Shown piece after piece: positions 9,392 to 18,277 of a stretch of DNA of 64,000 nucleotides. The notes beneath the pieces are model-generated. The model ran no database searches and was not told the origin of the DNA. It was given only the letters and a program-made list of their open reading frames with translations. The translations under genes and the position numbers were made by a program. The stretch's first letter is position 1, and every line of letters starts with the position of its first letter. The stretch is from Deltaproteobacteria bacterium (GTDB taxonomy: Bacteria > Myxococcota_A > UBA796 > UBA2385): positions 1 through 64,000 of the forward strand of contig JAEUKK010000152.1 of the NCBI GenBank assembly GCA_016792625.1. The letters run 5' to 3'.

Positions 9392-10347
9392 AGGCCCGGG
9401 GCGCCCTGCTGCTCGCCCTGCTGGGCGGGGCCTGCGGCGGCGCCGACCCCAAGGCCCCCGAAGCTGCGGGCGCGAACGCCGAGGGTGTGGACGGCGGCGA
9501 CGGCGACACTGGCGGGCAGGCCGACACCGGCCCGACGGGCCACGCGCACACGCCCGACCCCGGGCCCGACACCCCATCACCCGCGGCGGTCGAAGAGACC
9601 CTCGCGCAGGCCATCGGCGCCTTCGCCGCGCTGGGCCCGAGCCTCATCTTTGATGCCCAAGACGCTGCTCTCGACGAGGGCAGCGGCCCCTGCCCGGGGC
9701 TCTTCGCCGCGGTGGGTTTTACCAACGGGTGGTCTGCCGACTGCAGCACCGCCTCGGGCTGGGGTTTTGACGGGCGGGGGCAGGCGGCCTGGCTGCCCGA
9801 TTTGACCGTCGATGGGGTGCGCCTGGATCGGTACGGCACCTTCATCACCACGACGACCTTCACCCACCCGGGGGGCGCCACGCTGATGCTCGATGGGCGG
9901 GGGGACTATGCGCTCCGCGGCGCGGGCTCGACGCTGGTGTTCGAGGCCGCGCTGGCCGGCACCTTCGACGCCACGCCTGGCACAGACCCCTGGCTGGATC
10001 TCTCGGCCCTCGAGGGCGCGCCCAGCCTCTCGGCCGCGTGGGAGGGCGGCGGAGCGAGCGGGTCCCGCTGGCTGCGGCTGGAAGGGGGCATCTCTGGCGG
10101 CGCTGCGGCGGGAGAGGCGGGGGTCGGGCTGCGGATGGAGGGCCTCGAGCTGCGAGAAGAGGCCGGCGCCTGCGCGGCGACCGGCGCCGTGGTGGCCTTG
10201 ATGGCCGACGGCGCGCGGGTCAGGCGCAGCTTCGACGGCGCGCCCTGCGCGGGCTGCGGGCCGGCGAGCGACGGCGCAGGGCAGGCGGTGGGGGAGGTCT
10301 GCGTCGATCTGGCCCCCCTCTGGCAGCCTGAGGAGTGGCCATGGTGA
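9388..10347 (+). CDS. Lipoprotein of the DUF1501 module, copy 2
   Basis: 319 residues from a GTG at 9388 overlapping the preceding stop (GTGA). Signal peptide with lipobox LLGGACGG, followed by an Asp/Gly/Thr-rich linker of about 50 residues. The globular part keeps the design of the lipoprotein at 4880-5869: an early Cys pair, Trp-rich strands, and the same ending (CAGCG...GEVCVDL...WPW). Sequence identity is modest, so this is an old duplication. It presumably occupies the same envelope position as the first copy. Its stop overlaps the start of the next gene by seven bases. Confidence 0.7.
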   Translation: MKARGALLLALLGGACGGADPKAPEAAGANAEGVDGGDGDTGGQADTGPTGHAHTPDPGPDTPSPAAVEETLAQAIGAFAALGPSLIFDAQDAALDEGSGPCPGLFAAVGFTNGWSADCSTASGWGFDGRGQAAWLPDLTVDGVRLDRYGTFITTTTFTHPGGATLMLDGRGDYALRGAGSTLVFEAALAGTFDATPGTDPWLDLSALEGAPSLSAAWEGGGASGSRWLRLEGGISGGAAAGEAGVGLRMEGLELREEAGACAATGAVVALMADGARVRRSFDGAPCAGCGPASDGAGQAVGEVCVDLAPLWQPEEWPW

Positions 10348-11984
10348 GGCGCGGGTGGTGCGTGGGTGTGCTGGCGCTCGGCCTCGCCGCCTGCGCCGGC
10401 GGCGAAAAGCCCGCCGGGGAGGGCGGTGCGGGCGCTGACGGCGCGGACTCGGGCGGCGCCCCAGAGCCCGCGGTCAGGCCCCCCGATCCAGAGGCCGCGC
10501 TGCTGCGCATGAGCCTCGACCTGCGGGGCGTGCGCCCCTCTCTGGACGAGCTCGACGCGGTGGTGGCCGACCCCTCCGCGCTCGACGCGCTCCGTGCTGT
10601 GATGCTCGCCGACCCCCGCTGGGCCGAGCGCCTCGTCTCCTCCAGCCAAGAGCTGTGGTCAACCGTGCAGGACGAAGCGGAGCACCCTGCCTCTACCTTC
10701 GGCCTCAGCGACGAGCCCGCCTTCGCCCGCGCCGTGGGAGAGGAGCCCCTGCGGCTGCTCGCCCACATCGCGGTGAACGACCTGCCGTATACAGACTTGG
10801 TCACCGCTGACTACACCGTGGTCGACGCCAACCTCGCCGCGGCCTGGCCGGTGAGCCCCGACGCTGATCCGGGGGACGGCTGGGTCACCGCCCGGTGGAC
10901 GGATGGTCGCCCCGCGGCCGGCGCCTTGGTGAGCAACGGGCTCTGGTGGCGCTACGAGACCAGCCAAAACAACGCCAGCCGGGGCCGCGCCAACCAGATC
11001 TCCCGCATCTTCTTGTGCCGCGACTACCTCTCTCAGCCGGTGGAGTTCGACCGCAGCCTCGACCTCAGCGATCCGGCGGTGGTGGCCGACGCGCTGCGGG
11101 CCAACCCGGGCTGCGCGAGCTGCCACAGCAGCCTCGACCCGCTGGCCAGCCTGCTCGGCGGGGTCTATTTTGCGCGCAAGTCGGGCCCCGAAGAGATGCG
11201 CATCTACCACCCCGAGCGCGAGGGGATCTGGCGCACACAGACCGGGGTCGCGCCGGCCTACTTCGGCCAGCCGGCAGAGGGTCTGTTCGATCTGGGGCAG
11301 GCCTTGGCGGCAGACCCCGGCTTCGTCGACTGCGCGGTGCAGCAGACCGCCGAGCACCTGCTGCGGCGGCCGCTGCGCCCCGAGGACACCCCGGCGCGCA
11401 CCCGGTGGCGCGAGGCCTTTGTGCGCAGCGACCTTCGGCTGCGGTCGCTCTGGGACGCCATCCTCGCCGATCCGCTCTATCTGGGCCCGCCGACCGGCGC
11501 GCCCGAGGGGGAGGGCCAGCTGGGCGCCAAGCTGCTGAGCCCCGACCAGCTCAGCTCGCAAATCGAGGCCCTCACCGGCTTCCGCTTCGTGGTCGACGGC
11601 GCCGATCTGCTGCGCACCAGCGACCGGGGCCTCGCGACCTTGGCGGGCGGCAGCGACGGGGCCTACGCCCGCGGGGTCTCGCAGGGCTGGAGCGCGACAC
11701 AGGTGCTGGTGCTGCGCCGGGTCGCCCAGCTCGCCGCCGACCACGCGGTGCGGGTGGAGCCCAGCCGCCTCGGGCTCGACCCCACCCTCAGCCTCGAAGA
11801 CGATGCGCTGCGCGCCACCCTCGAGCAGCTCCACCGCCGGGTGCTCAGCCGGCGGCCCACCGACCGAGAGCTCGACGCGCTGGCCGCCCACCACCGCCTC
11901 ATCACCTCCACCGAAGGCTCCGAGGCCGCTTGGGTGAGCGTGCTGGTGGTGCTCTTCCGCGACCCGAGCTTCCTCATCTATTGA
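10341..11984 (+). CDS. Cytochrome-associated DUF1549/DUF1592/DUF1588-like lipoprotein, copy 2
   Basis: 547 residues. GAGGAG five bases upstream selects the ATG at 10341; a GTG at 10344 is possible. Signal peptide with lipobox GLAACAGG. RMSLDLRGVRPSLDEL, NDLPYTDLVTADYTVVD and CASCHSSLDPLASLL line up in order with the equivalent blocks of 5854-7590, with one CxxCH haem site retained. The C-terminal domain (LEQLHRRVLSRRPTDREL ... FRDPSFLIY) also matches the first copy (RDPDLLLY). Its TGA is followed by the second DUF1501 gene. Confidence 0.75.
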   Translation: MVRRGWCVGVLALGLAACAGGEKPAGEGGAGADGADSGGAPEPAVRPPDPEAALLRMSLDLRGVRPSLDELDAVVADPSALDALRAVMLADPRWAERLVSSSQELWSTVQDEAEHPASTFGLSDEPAFARAVGEEPLRLLAHIAVNDLPYTDLVTADYTVVDANLAAAWPVSPDADPGDGWVTARWTDGRPAAGALVSNGLWWRYETSQNNASRGRANQISRIFLCRDYLSQPVEFDRSLDLSDPAVVADALRANPGCASCHSSLDPLASLLGGVYFARKSGPEEMRIYHPEREGIWRTQTGVAPAYFGQPAEGLFDLGQALAADPGFVDCAVQQTAEHLLRRPLRPEDTPARTRWREAFVRSDLRLRSLWDAILADPLYLGPPTGAPEGEGQLGAKLLSPDQLSSQIEALTGFRFVVDGADLLRTSDRGLATLAGGSDGAYARGVSQGWSATQVLVLRRVAQLAADHAVRVEPSRLGLDPTLSLEDDALRATLEQLHRRVLSRRPTDRELDALAAHHRLITSTEGSEAAWVSVLVVLFRDPSFLIY

Positions 11985-12028
11985 ACGCCCCAGACCGAGC
12001 GGTGCGCCCCCCGCGCCCGGAGCCTGCC

Positions 12029-13348
12029 GTGCCCTCCGCCCCTCCCACCGCTCCTTCCGCTGCGCCTTCCGCCGCGCCGGCGCCCCCGGCGCTCGGCCTG
12101 CGCCCCTCCCGCCGCGCGCTGCTCGGCGGCGGGCTGGCGACCCTCTCGGTCGGTGCGGTGGGCTGGCCTCGCCCCGCCCACGCCGTGGGCCCGGGGCAGC
12201 GGCGCTTCCTCTTCCTCACCTGTTTTGGGGGATGGGATCCGACCCGCGCCCTCGTGCCGGCCTTCGGCGACAGCGGCGTCGATATGGAGCGCGACGCCGC
12301 CCCGCTGACCGTCGGGGACCTGACCTTCGTCACGCACCCCAGCCGCCGGTGGGCCCGCGACGCCCTGAGCCGGTGGGGCGCCCAGATGAACCTGATGCAC
12401 GGCATCTTGGTGCCCAGCGTGGCGCACCTCGCCTGCATGCAGCTCGTCCGCACGGGGGCGCTCGGCGGGTCGCCGGATTGGCCCGCCATCCTCGGTGACG
12501 CCTCGGCGGGGGCCGAGCCGCTGCCGCATGTGGTGCTCTCTGGCCCGAGCTACCCCGACCGCCTCTCCGCGGCCGTGGCGCCGGTGGGCCGCGCCGGTCA
12601 GCTCGGCGCGCTGATCAGCGGCGACGCCTTGGAGTGGACGGGGGCGCCCCCGCTCCCGACCCCACCCGCGGTCGCCGGCGCAGAGGACGCGCTCGTGGCC
12701 GCGCGGCGGTCGGCGCTGGCCGCGTCCACCGCCCGCCCGGCGGTGGCGTCCCTGCTCGCGGGGCACGCCGAGGCAGAGGGCCGGGTCGACGCGCTGCTGG
12801 CGGGTGCCTCTGGGCTGTCTTGGGCGGCGGGCGGCCCCTTCCTCGACCAGGCGCGGCAGGCTGCGCGGCTGCTCGAGGCGGGGCTCTGCCGGGTGGCCAG
12901 CGTCGCCCACCCCGCGCTCTGGGACTCTCACTCCGAGAACGACGTCTATCAAAATGTCCTCTGGGAGGAGACCATCGGCTCCCTCGGGGTGCTGCTCGAC
13001 GAGCTGGCCGCCATGGCCGGCCCGGCTGGCGGCAGCCTGCTCGACGAGACCGTGGTCGTGCTGATGTCCGAGATGGGTCGTACGCCGCGGCTCAACAGCG
13101 ACCGCGGCAAGGACCATTGGCCCTACACCTCAGCCCTGGTCATCGGGGGGGGGCTCCCCGGCGGTCGGGTGCTCGGCGCCTACGATCCGGGCCTGCTGGG
13201 GGCCCCCGTCGGCCCCGATGGCGCGCCCGACGCCGGCGGCGCCCCGCTCAGCACCGCAGACCTCGGGGCGACGCTGCTCGCCCTCGGCGACGTCGACCCG
13301 GCAGAGTGGGCCCCGGGGGGCCGCGACCTCTCCGCGGCGCTCGGCTGA
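12029..13348 (+). CDS. Tat-exported DUF1501 protein, copy 2
   Basis: 439 residues. GGAG at 12018-12021 supports the GTG at 12029; a TTG at 11981 and a GTG at 12002 are in frame but lack such a site. Twin-arginine signal (RPSRRALLGGGLATL). FLFLTCFGGWDPTRALV, HPALWDSHSEND and VVVLMSEMGRTPRLNSDRGKD are the DUF1501 hallmark blocks and match 7599-8942. It ends five bases before the convergent CotH gene, so transcription of the whole 4.88-13.35 kb run probably stops here. Confidence 0.85.
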   Translation: MPSAPPTAPSAAPSAAPAPPALGLRPSRRALLGGGLATLSVGAVGWPRPAHAVGPGQRRFLFLTCFGGWDPTRALVPAFGDSGVDMERDAAPLTVGDLTFVTHPSRRWARDALSRWGAQMNLMHGILVPSVAHLACMQLVRTGALGGSPDWPAILGDASAGAEPLPHVVLSGPSYPDRLSAAVAPVGRAGQLGALISGDALEWTGAPPLPTPPAVAGAEDALVAARRSALAASTARPAVASLLAGHAEAEGRVDALLAGASGLSWAAGGPFLDQARQAARLLEAGLCRVASVAHPALWDSHSENDVYQNVLWEETIGSLGVLLDELAAMAGPAGGSLLDETVVVLMSEMGRTPRLNSDRGKDHWPYTSALVIGGGLPGGRVLGAYDPGLLGAPVGPDGAPDAGGAPLSTADLGATLLALGDVDPAEWAPGGRDLSAALG

Positions 13349-13353
13349 GGGGC

Positions 13354-15477
13354 TCAGGGCTCCGGGTCCCAATCGTCGAAGGCAGCGTCCCGCTCGTCAA
13401 TCCAGTCGTAGAGATAAGCCCGCTCGCCCTCGGCGTCGAGCAGGTCGCTGCGCCAGCTCCACCGCTCAAAGCTGCGGTAGGACCGCCCCCAGCGCTCCTC
13501 ATCCCGTTGCACCGCCGGCCAGACCTCGGCGTAGAGCGCGTCGAGGCGCTCCCGCAGGCTGTCGGCGTGCAGGGGCGCGCCCGGGGCCCGCAGCGTGGCG
13601 GCGAGGTCGAGGAGCTCGGCCTTGCGGGTGGGGTTGGCGTAAATGCTGGCGAAGACCCGGTTGTTCCAGCTGTGGCTGGGGACCTCGTCGGGGTCGGTGC
13701 GCAGGGTCATCCAGTCCTGGCCCCAGGAGTGGTTGAAGTCCCAGGGCGCGAAGCGCATGCCGCTGCCCTCGGGGTCTTGGTAGAGGTAGGCGTTTTTTCC
13801 GGCCGAGTCTGAGGCTGAGGCGAAGGCCACGAAGATCGACCAGTCCATGAATTCGAGGCCGTTGATCCAGCCCTCATCGACCGCCAGATCGTAGGCATCG
13901 GCCAGCGGGGCGCCCCCGATCTCCGCCGTCATGTCCTCGATGGGCGAGAAGTCGCCTTCGTCGTCGCCATCGGTCTTCTCCCAGCCCGCGCCCAGCCAAC
14001 CTTTGCGCGAGCCATAGGCGTCGATGAGCGAGAAGTTGGCGTCGTGGCTCACCGACTTGAACATCGGCCCCGTGTCGTCAAAACCCATCTGTCCGACGAA
14101 CTCGTCGTCGACCCGGTCGCAGGCCAAGTACAGACCCTGGTATTGGCCGTTGAGGTAGACCACGACCATGCGGGTGCGCGGCGCGAGGCGCTGCTCGCCG
14201 CGGTGCTCGGCGATGGCGGCCCAGACGTCAAAGGCGAGCTTTTGCCGCAGGCCGCTGTTGTCATCGAAGGTGCTGGTCAAGATGAGCTTGTTGCGGCTGT
14301 CGCCCCAGCCCGGCAGGTCGATCTCCTCTTCGTCGAAGTCCAGCGAGTAGGACTGCTTGGGGTAGCTCACCGAGGACGCGCCGCGGATCTGCGCCTGGAC
14401 GGGCAGGGCCACCCCGTTGACCGTCACGGTCGCGTCGCTCTCGTCCTCGCTGAGGCGGGGGGCGTCGAGGTGCACCACCAACAGACCCCACTCTTCGGTA
14501 TAGGTCAGGGGATCGACCGGGGTGGCGCCGTCGGCCCGCGCGCTGTCGGCCACCGAGAGGCGCAGGCGCTCGGCGGCGGGCACCTGGCGTCCGGTCGGCG
14601 GGGCGCTGGCCCAGAGCACGTCGACCTGCCCGGCGTCGGCCCCGTCGGTGGTCCAAGACAGGCCCTCGACGGTCTGGGCGGCGCCGCTCGGGGCGCGCAG
14701 GGGCGAGAGGCGGGCGGCCTCGCGGCAGGACACGGCCACCTCGACCGCGTCACCCTCGGTGAGATAGCCGTCGCCGGCGTCGGTCTCAAAACCACAGCCT
14801 AGCCAGGCCACCCGCTGGTCGGGGTCGTCGGCGGGTGTCGCCGCCAGACCTTCGGGGCCGGGCGCGCCGGGGGTCGGGTGGTCGAACAGCGCCCAGTCCG
14901 GGCCGCCGTCGGGCAGGCGGCCGGCCGAGACGCCCTCGGCCTGGGGCCCAAAAGCCACCAGATCGACCAGCGCGCCGTCGGGGGCGAAGAGCGCGACCTG
15001 CTCACCATCTTCGTTGAGGCGCAGGTCGAGGTGCTCGGGCCCGAGGCCGCGGTCGCCGCTGGCGAGCAGCAGCAGGGCCGCGCCGGGCCCCAGCAGGCCG
15101 TCGGGCAGGGGGACCGAGGCGGCGACGCTGTCGGTGTCGCCCACCCGCCAGCCGGCCAGGTCGAGATCCTCGTCACCCACGTTGATCAGCTCGATCCAGT
15201 CGCTGCGGCTGCCATCGGGCAGGGGCCAGGCCGGGTCGCCGGCCGCCATCAGCTCGTTGATGCGCAGGCCCGAGGTCGGCGCGTCGCCGCCGTCGGCGCC
15301 CCCATCCGTCGCCCCGTCGGCGCCCGCATCACCACCCGCGCCGCCGTCTTCGCCGCCGGTGTCGTCCATCCCGCCGTCTTTGTCGGAGATGGTCGGGGCG
15401 CAGGCCGGCAGGCTGAGGAGCAGGGCCAGCAAGCCGAGGTGGGGGAGCGCGGGCAGCGCGGCGCGGGGGATGGTCAT
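13354..15477 (-). CDS. Exported CotH-family protein with lamin-tail domain
   Basis: 707 residues; GGAGG seven bases before the ATG at 15477. Lipoprotein signal (LLLSLPACAP) followed by a Gly/Asp-rich linker of about 45 residues. LRINELMAAGDPAW to about residue 190 is a lamin-tail (LTD) domain with WIELINVGDEDLDLAGW. The C-terminal half is a CotH domain: RGASSVSYPKQSYSLDF, NSGLRQKLAFDV, VVYLNGQYQGLYLACDRVD and FAPWDFNHSWGQD. CotH proteins of Bacillus are atypical protein kinases of spore-coat proteins; exported myxobacterial members are poorly known. Possible roles are surface assembly or sporulation, as inference. Confidence 0.85.
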   Translation of the reverse strand: MTIPRAALPALPHLGLLALLLSLPACAPTISDKDGGMDDTGGEDGGAGGDAGADGATDGGADGGDAPTSGLRINELMAAGDPAWPLPDGSRSDWIELINVGDEDLDLAGWRVGDTDSVAASVPLPDGLLGPGAALLLLASGDRGLGPEHLDLRLNEDGEQVALFAPDGALVDLVAFGPQAEGVSAGRLPDGGPDWALFDHPTPGAPGPEGLAATPADDPDQRVAWLGCGFETDAGDGYLTEGDAVEVAVSCREAARLSPLRAPSGAAQTVEGLSWTTDGADAGQVDVLWASAPPTGRQVPAAERLRLSVADSARADGATPVDPLTYTEEWGLLVVHLDAPRLSEDESDATVTVNGVALPVQAQIRGASSVSYPKQSYSLDFDEEEIDLPGWGDSRNKLILTSTFDDNSGLRQKLAFDVWAAIAEHRGEQRLAPRTRMVVVYLNGQYQGLYLACDRVDDEFVGQMGFDDTGPMFKSVSHDANFSLIDAYGSRKGWLGAGWEKTDGDDEGDFSPIEDMTAEIGGAPLADAYDLAVDEGWINGLEFMDWSIFVAFASASDSAGKNAYLYQDPEGSGMRFAPWDFNHSWGQDWMTLRTDPDEVPSHSWNNRVFASIYANPTRKAELLDLAATLRAPGAPLHADSLRERLDALYAEVWPAVQRDEERWGRSYRSFERWSWRSDLLDAEGERAYLYDWIDERDAAFDDWDPEP

Positions 15478-15550
15478 CGGGGAGCCTCCATCGGCCCAGG
15501 CTACCACCGGCGGCGGCGCTTGCGGGGCTGCGTCCGGGCGCGTGTGGGTG

Positions 15551-15612
15551 CTTCGGCGTGCTTCGGCGTGCTTCGGGGCGCTTCGGGGCGCTTCGGGGCG
15601 CGCTTCGGGGCG
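15551..15612. repeat. Tandem 10-bp repeat
   Basis: Five in-phase 10-base units (CTTCGGCGTG twice, then CTTCGGGGCG three times) plus a sixth after a 2-base shift. It lies between the CotH gene start and the end of the HTH gene, both on the minus strand, and is probably slippage-generated. Confidence 0.85.
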
Positions 15613-15622
15613 CGGGCCAGGC

Positions 15623-16108
15623 TCAGCGCGGGGGCGGGCCGAGCCAAACCGCCCCCGGATCCAGCGGATCGACGCGCTGCTCGACCGGCCGCGGGTCGAG
15701 GGCGCCGAGCAGGGCGCCGCCGTCGAGGCCGCCGGGCTCGACCAGCGGCAGGGCCGGGGCGCCGAGCAGGGCCGCGCCGTCCACCCGGTTGGGCCCGACG
15801 GTGGCGCCCGCGCCATCCAGCACCACCGGCGCCGTGCGCGCGTAGGCGGCGCGCAGCTCGACGCCCAGCTGCGTCTTCTGGTGCACGGTCGGCGCGTCGG
15901 CCGGGTTGAGGTAGATCGCGTCGTTGTGGATCTCCAGGCGGACGCGGGCCTCGCCCAAGGTCTGGATGGCCAGCCAGAGGTCGAGGGGCTCGACCGCCAG
16001 CGCCCGGGCCAGCCGGTCGACCGGCGCCTCTTCGCCAATGGCGAGCAGCAGGTGCATCAGGCGCCAGGCGAGCGGCGCGTGCAGGGCGAGCTGGATGGGG
16101 TCGATCAC
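15623..16108 (-). CDS. Winged-helix domain protein of unknown function
   Basis: 161 residues. GGAGGG five bases upstream selects the GTG at 16108. Residues about 10-60 (PLAWRLMHLLLAIGEEAPVD, then LARALAVEPLDLWLAIQTLG and IHNDAIYLNP) read as a winged helix-turn-helix of the BirA/HTH_11 kind. The remainder (residues 75-160) is Ala/Gly/Pro-rich with no recognised domain. It is divergent from the M61 peptidase gene with about 105 bases between them, so it could regulate that gene; this is only inferred from position. Confidence 0.55.
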   Translation of the reverse strand: MIDPIQLALHAPLAWRLMHLLLAIGEEAPVDRLARALAVEPLDLWLAIQTLGEARVRLEIHNDAIYLNPADAPTVHQKTQLGVELRAAYARTAPVVLDGAGATVGPNRVDGAALLGAPALPLVEPGGLDGGALLGALDPRPVEQRVDPLDPGAVWLGPPPR

Positions 16109-16213
16109 GGGTGCCCTCCGGCGCGCGCGGGGACGGGGCGCGCCCGTCGGCTTAGCGGGTCGGGCGAAGCTGGCCGCGGCGCGCGCGGCAGGCCAACAGG
16201 GTGGGAGGCGAAG

Positions 16214-18037
16214 ATGACGACCAGCACGGCAGAGTGGGCGGTTCGGTACACGGTCGAGCTCGAAGACCCGGGCGCGCACCTGCTGCGGGTGCGGCTCGAG
16301 ATCCCGCGCCCTGATCCGGCGGGCCAGGTCCTCCGCCTCCCGACCTGGATCCCGGGCAGCTACCTCATCCGCGAGTTCGCGCGCCACGTGCAGTGGCTGC
16401 GCGCCGCCGACGCCACCGGCCCGCTGGCGGTCCGCCGCCTCGACAAAGCGGCCTGGGCCCTGGCCCCCAGCGCCGGCCCGGTCAGGGTCGAGCTGCAGGT
16501 CTGGGCGTCCGATCTCAGCGTGCGGGCGGCCTTCTTCGACCAGCAGCGCTGCTACTTCAACGGCACGAGCCTGCTGCCCGCGGTGGTCGGCCAAGAGGCG
16601 GCCCCCTGCGCCTTGCGCATCCTTCCGCCCACTTTCGCCCCGACCTGGCGAGTGGCGACCACCCTGCCCCGCACCAGCGGTGAGCGGCACGGTTTTGGCG
16701 ACTTCCTCGCCGCTGACTACGACGAGCTGATCGATCACCCCGTCGAGATCGCCGATTTTGTGCTGCTCGAGTTCGAGGCGGCGGGCGTGCCCCACGAGGT
16801 GGCCCTGACCGGCGTCTTCTCGCTCGACGAAGAGCGCCTGATCGCGGATCTGACCGCCATCTGCGCGCACGAGATCCAGTTCTTTGGCCTCCCAGCCCCG
16901 ATGGAGCGCTACCTCTTCCAGGTCGCGGTGGTCGGTGACGGGTACGGGGGCCTCGAGCACCGCAGCTCGACCAGCCTGGTCTGTGGGCGCGACAGCCTGC
17001 CCACGTCGGGCATGAAGGGCACGCCCGAGGCCTACCGGGCCTTCCTCGGCCTGTGCAGCCACGAGTACTTCCACACCTGGAACGTCAAGCGCATCAAGCC
17101 CGCCGCCTTCCTTCCCTACGACCTCACCCGTGAGGCGCACACCGAGCTGCTGTGGGCCTTTGAAGGGCTCACGTCCTACTATGACGACCTCATCTTGGTG
17201 CGCAGCGGGGTGATCGACGAGGCCAGCTACCTCGACCTGCTGGCCCGCACCCTGACCGGGGTGCTGCGCACGCCTGGCCGCAAGGTGCAGCCGGTGGTCG
17301 AGGCCAGCTTCGACGCCTGGACGCGCTACTACCGCCAAGACGAGAACAGCCCCAACGCGCTGATCAGCTACTACACCAAGGGTGCTTTGGTCGGCCTCAC
17401 CCTCGACCTGCACCTGCGTGTGCACAGCGGCGGGGCGGTCAGCCTCGACGATCTGATGCTCCGGCTGTGGGAGCGCCACGGTCGCCCGCTCATCGGCGTA
17501 CCCGAAGATGGGGTCGAGGCCATCCTGCGCGAGCTGGGCGGCGAGGGGCTGCGGCCCCTGCTCGACCTCTGCCTGCGCAGCACCGACGAGCTGCCGCTTG
17601 AGCCGCTGTTGGCCGCGGTGGGGGTTGAGCTGCACCTGCGGGCCCAAGAGGGGGCCGACGATAAGGGCGGTACGGCGGGCGGCGGGGCGTCAAAGGCCCC
17701 CACGGGTTGGCTCGGGGCCACCCTCGCCGGCGACGGCAAGGTCAAGCACGCGCTGGTCGGCGGGCCGGCGGCGCGGGCGGGCCTCAGCGCCGGCGATCAG
17801 GTCATCGCGCTCGACGGCCTGCGCTGCGGCGGCGATCTCAGCAAGCGCGTCAGCAAGATGCAGCCCGGTGAGCGCTGCACCCTGCACGCCTTCCGCCGCG
17901 ACGAGCTGCTCGAGCTGCAGCTTGAAGTGGCGGCCCCGCCGGTCGACACGGCGTGGCTGCGGGTGGCGGCGGGCGTCTCCCCCGAGGCTGAGGCCCTGCG
18001 CGCCGCCTGGCTGCGCGGGCCCGTCGGCCTCTCGTAA
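16214..18037 (+). CDS. M61-family glycyl aminopeptidase-like metallopeptidase with PDZ domain
   Basis: 607 residues; GGGAGG precedes the ATG at 16214. SHEYFHTWNVKRI (HExxH at 283-287) is the zinc motif with the Trp-Asn-x-Lys-Arg-Ile extension that is diagnostic of M61, preceded by GGLEHRSST and followed by FEGLTSYYDDL with the third ligand Glu (about 317). Residues about 510-600 form a PDZ domain (HALVGGPAARAGLSAGDQVI). No signal peptide is visible, so it is probably cytoplasmic. M61 enzymes remove N-terminal Gly or Ala from peptides. Length and order match the family. Confidence 0.9.
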   Translation: MTTSTAEWAVRYTVELEDPGAHLLRVRLEIPRPDPAGQVLRLPTWIPGSYLIREFARHVQWLRAADATGPLAVRRLDKAAWALAPSAGPVRVELQVWASDLSVRAAFFDQQRCYFNGTSLLPAVVGQEAAPCALRILPPTFAPTWRVATTLPRTSGERHGFGDFLAADYDELIDHPVEIADFVLLEFEAAGVPHEVALTGVFSLDEERLIADLTAICAHEIQFFGLPAPMERYLFQVAVVGDGYGGLEHRSSTSLVCGRDSLPTSGMKGTPEAYRAFLGLCSHEYFHTWNVKRIKPAAFLPYDLTREAHTELLWAFEGLTSYYDDLILVRSGVIDEASYLDLLARTLTGVLRTPGRKVQPVVEASFDAWTRYYRQDENSPNALISYYTKGALVGLTLDLHLRVHSGGAVSLDDLMLRLWERHGRPLIGVPEDGVEAILRELGGEGLRPLLDLCLRSTDELPLEPLLAAVGVELHLRAQEGADDKGGTAGGGASKAPTGWLGATLAGDGKVKHALVGGPAARAGLSAGDQVIALDGLRCGGDLSKRVSKMQPGERCTLHAFRRDELLELQLEVAAPPVDTAWLRVAAGVSPEAEALRAAWLRGPVGLS

Positions 18038-18046
18038 AGAACGGGC

Positions 18047-18190
18047 CCGGTCGGGCGCCTGCGCCCCTCCGCTGCGCTCGCCCGCGGGGCCGGCCGGGGC
18101 GCCGCCTGCGGCGGGCTCCCCGTCCGCGCGGGCTCGGCCGCTGCGCGGCCGCCGCTGCGCGGCGCGCGCGTTCCGGGCGGGCGCGGCTGA
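18047..18190 (+). repeat. GC-rich hairpin element, copy A
   Basis: Non-coding stretch starting about ten bases after the M61 stop. It aligns over its length with copy B at 22799-22951, sharing GGGCGCCTGCG, CCCGCGGGGCCGGC, GGGGCGCCGCC and the ending GGGCGCGGCT. It contains perfect hairpins GGCCG-CTGCG-CGGCC (18136-18150) and GCCG-CTGCG-CGGC (18151-18163). No coding signal was seen. Confidence 0.75.
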
Positions 18191-18277
18191 TGCCAGCCTG
18201 TCACCACGGCTCCCGCCGGGTGGGGCGCGCATCGCGGGGCGGCGGTGGTAGACTCCAGCCTCCCCCGGAGTTGACCC

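Noticed and set aside
18047..18190. GC-rich element A as an ordinary rho-independent terminator.
   Set aside because: There is no T-tract, and there are several hairpins over 140 bases; related copies occur in both orientations relative to genes. A termination role is possible but the element is more than a simple terminator.
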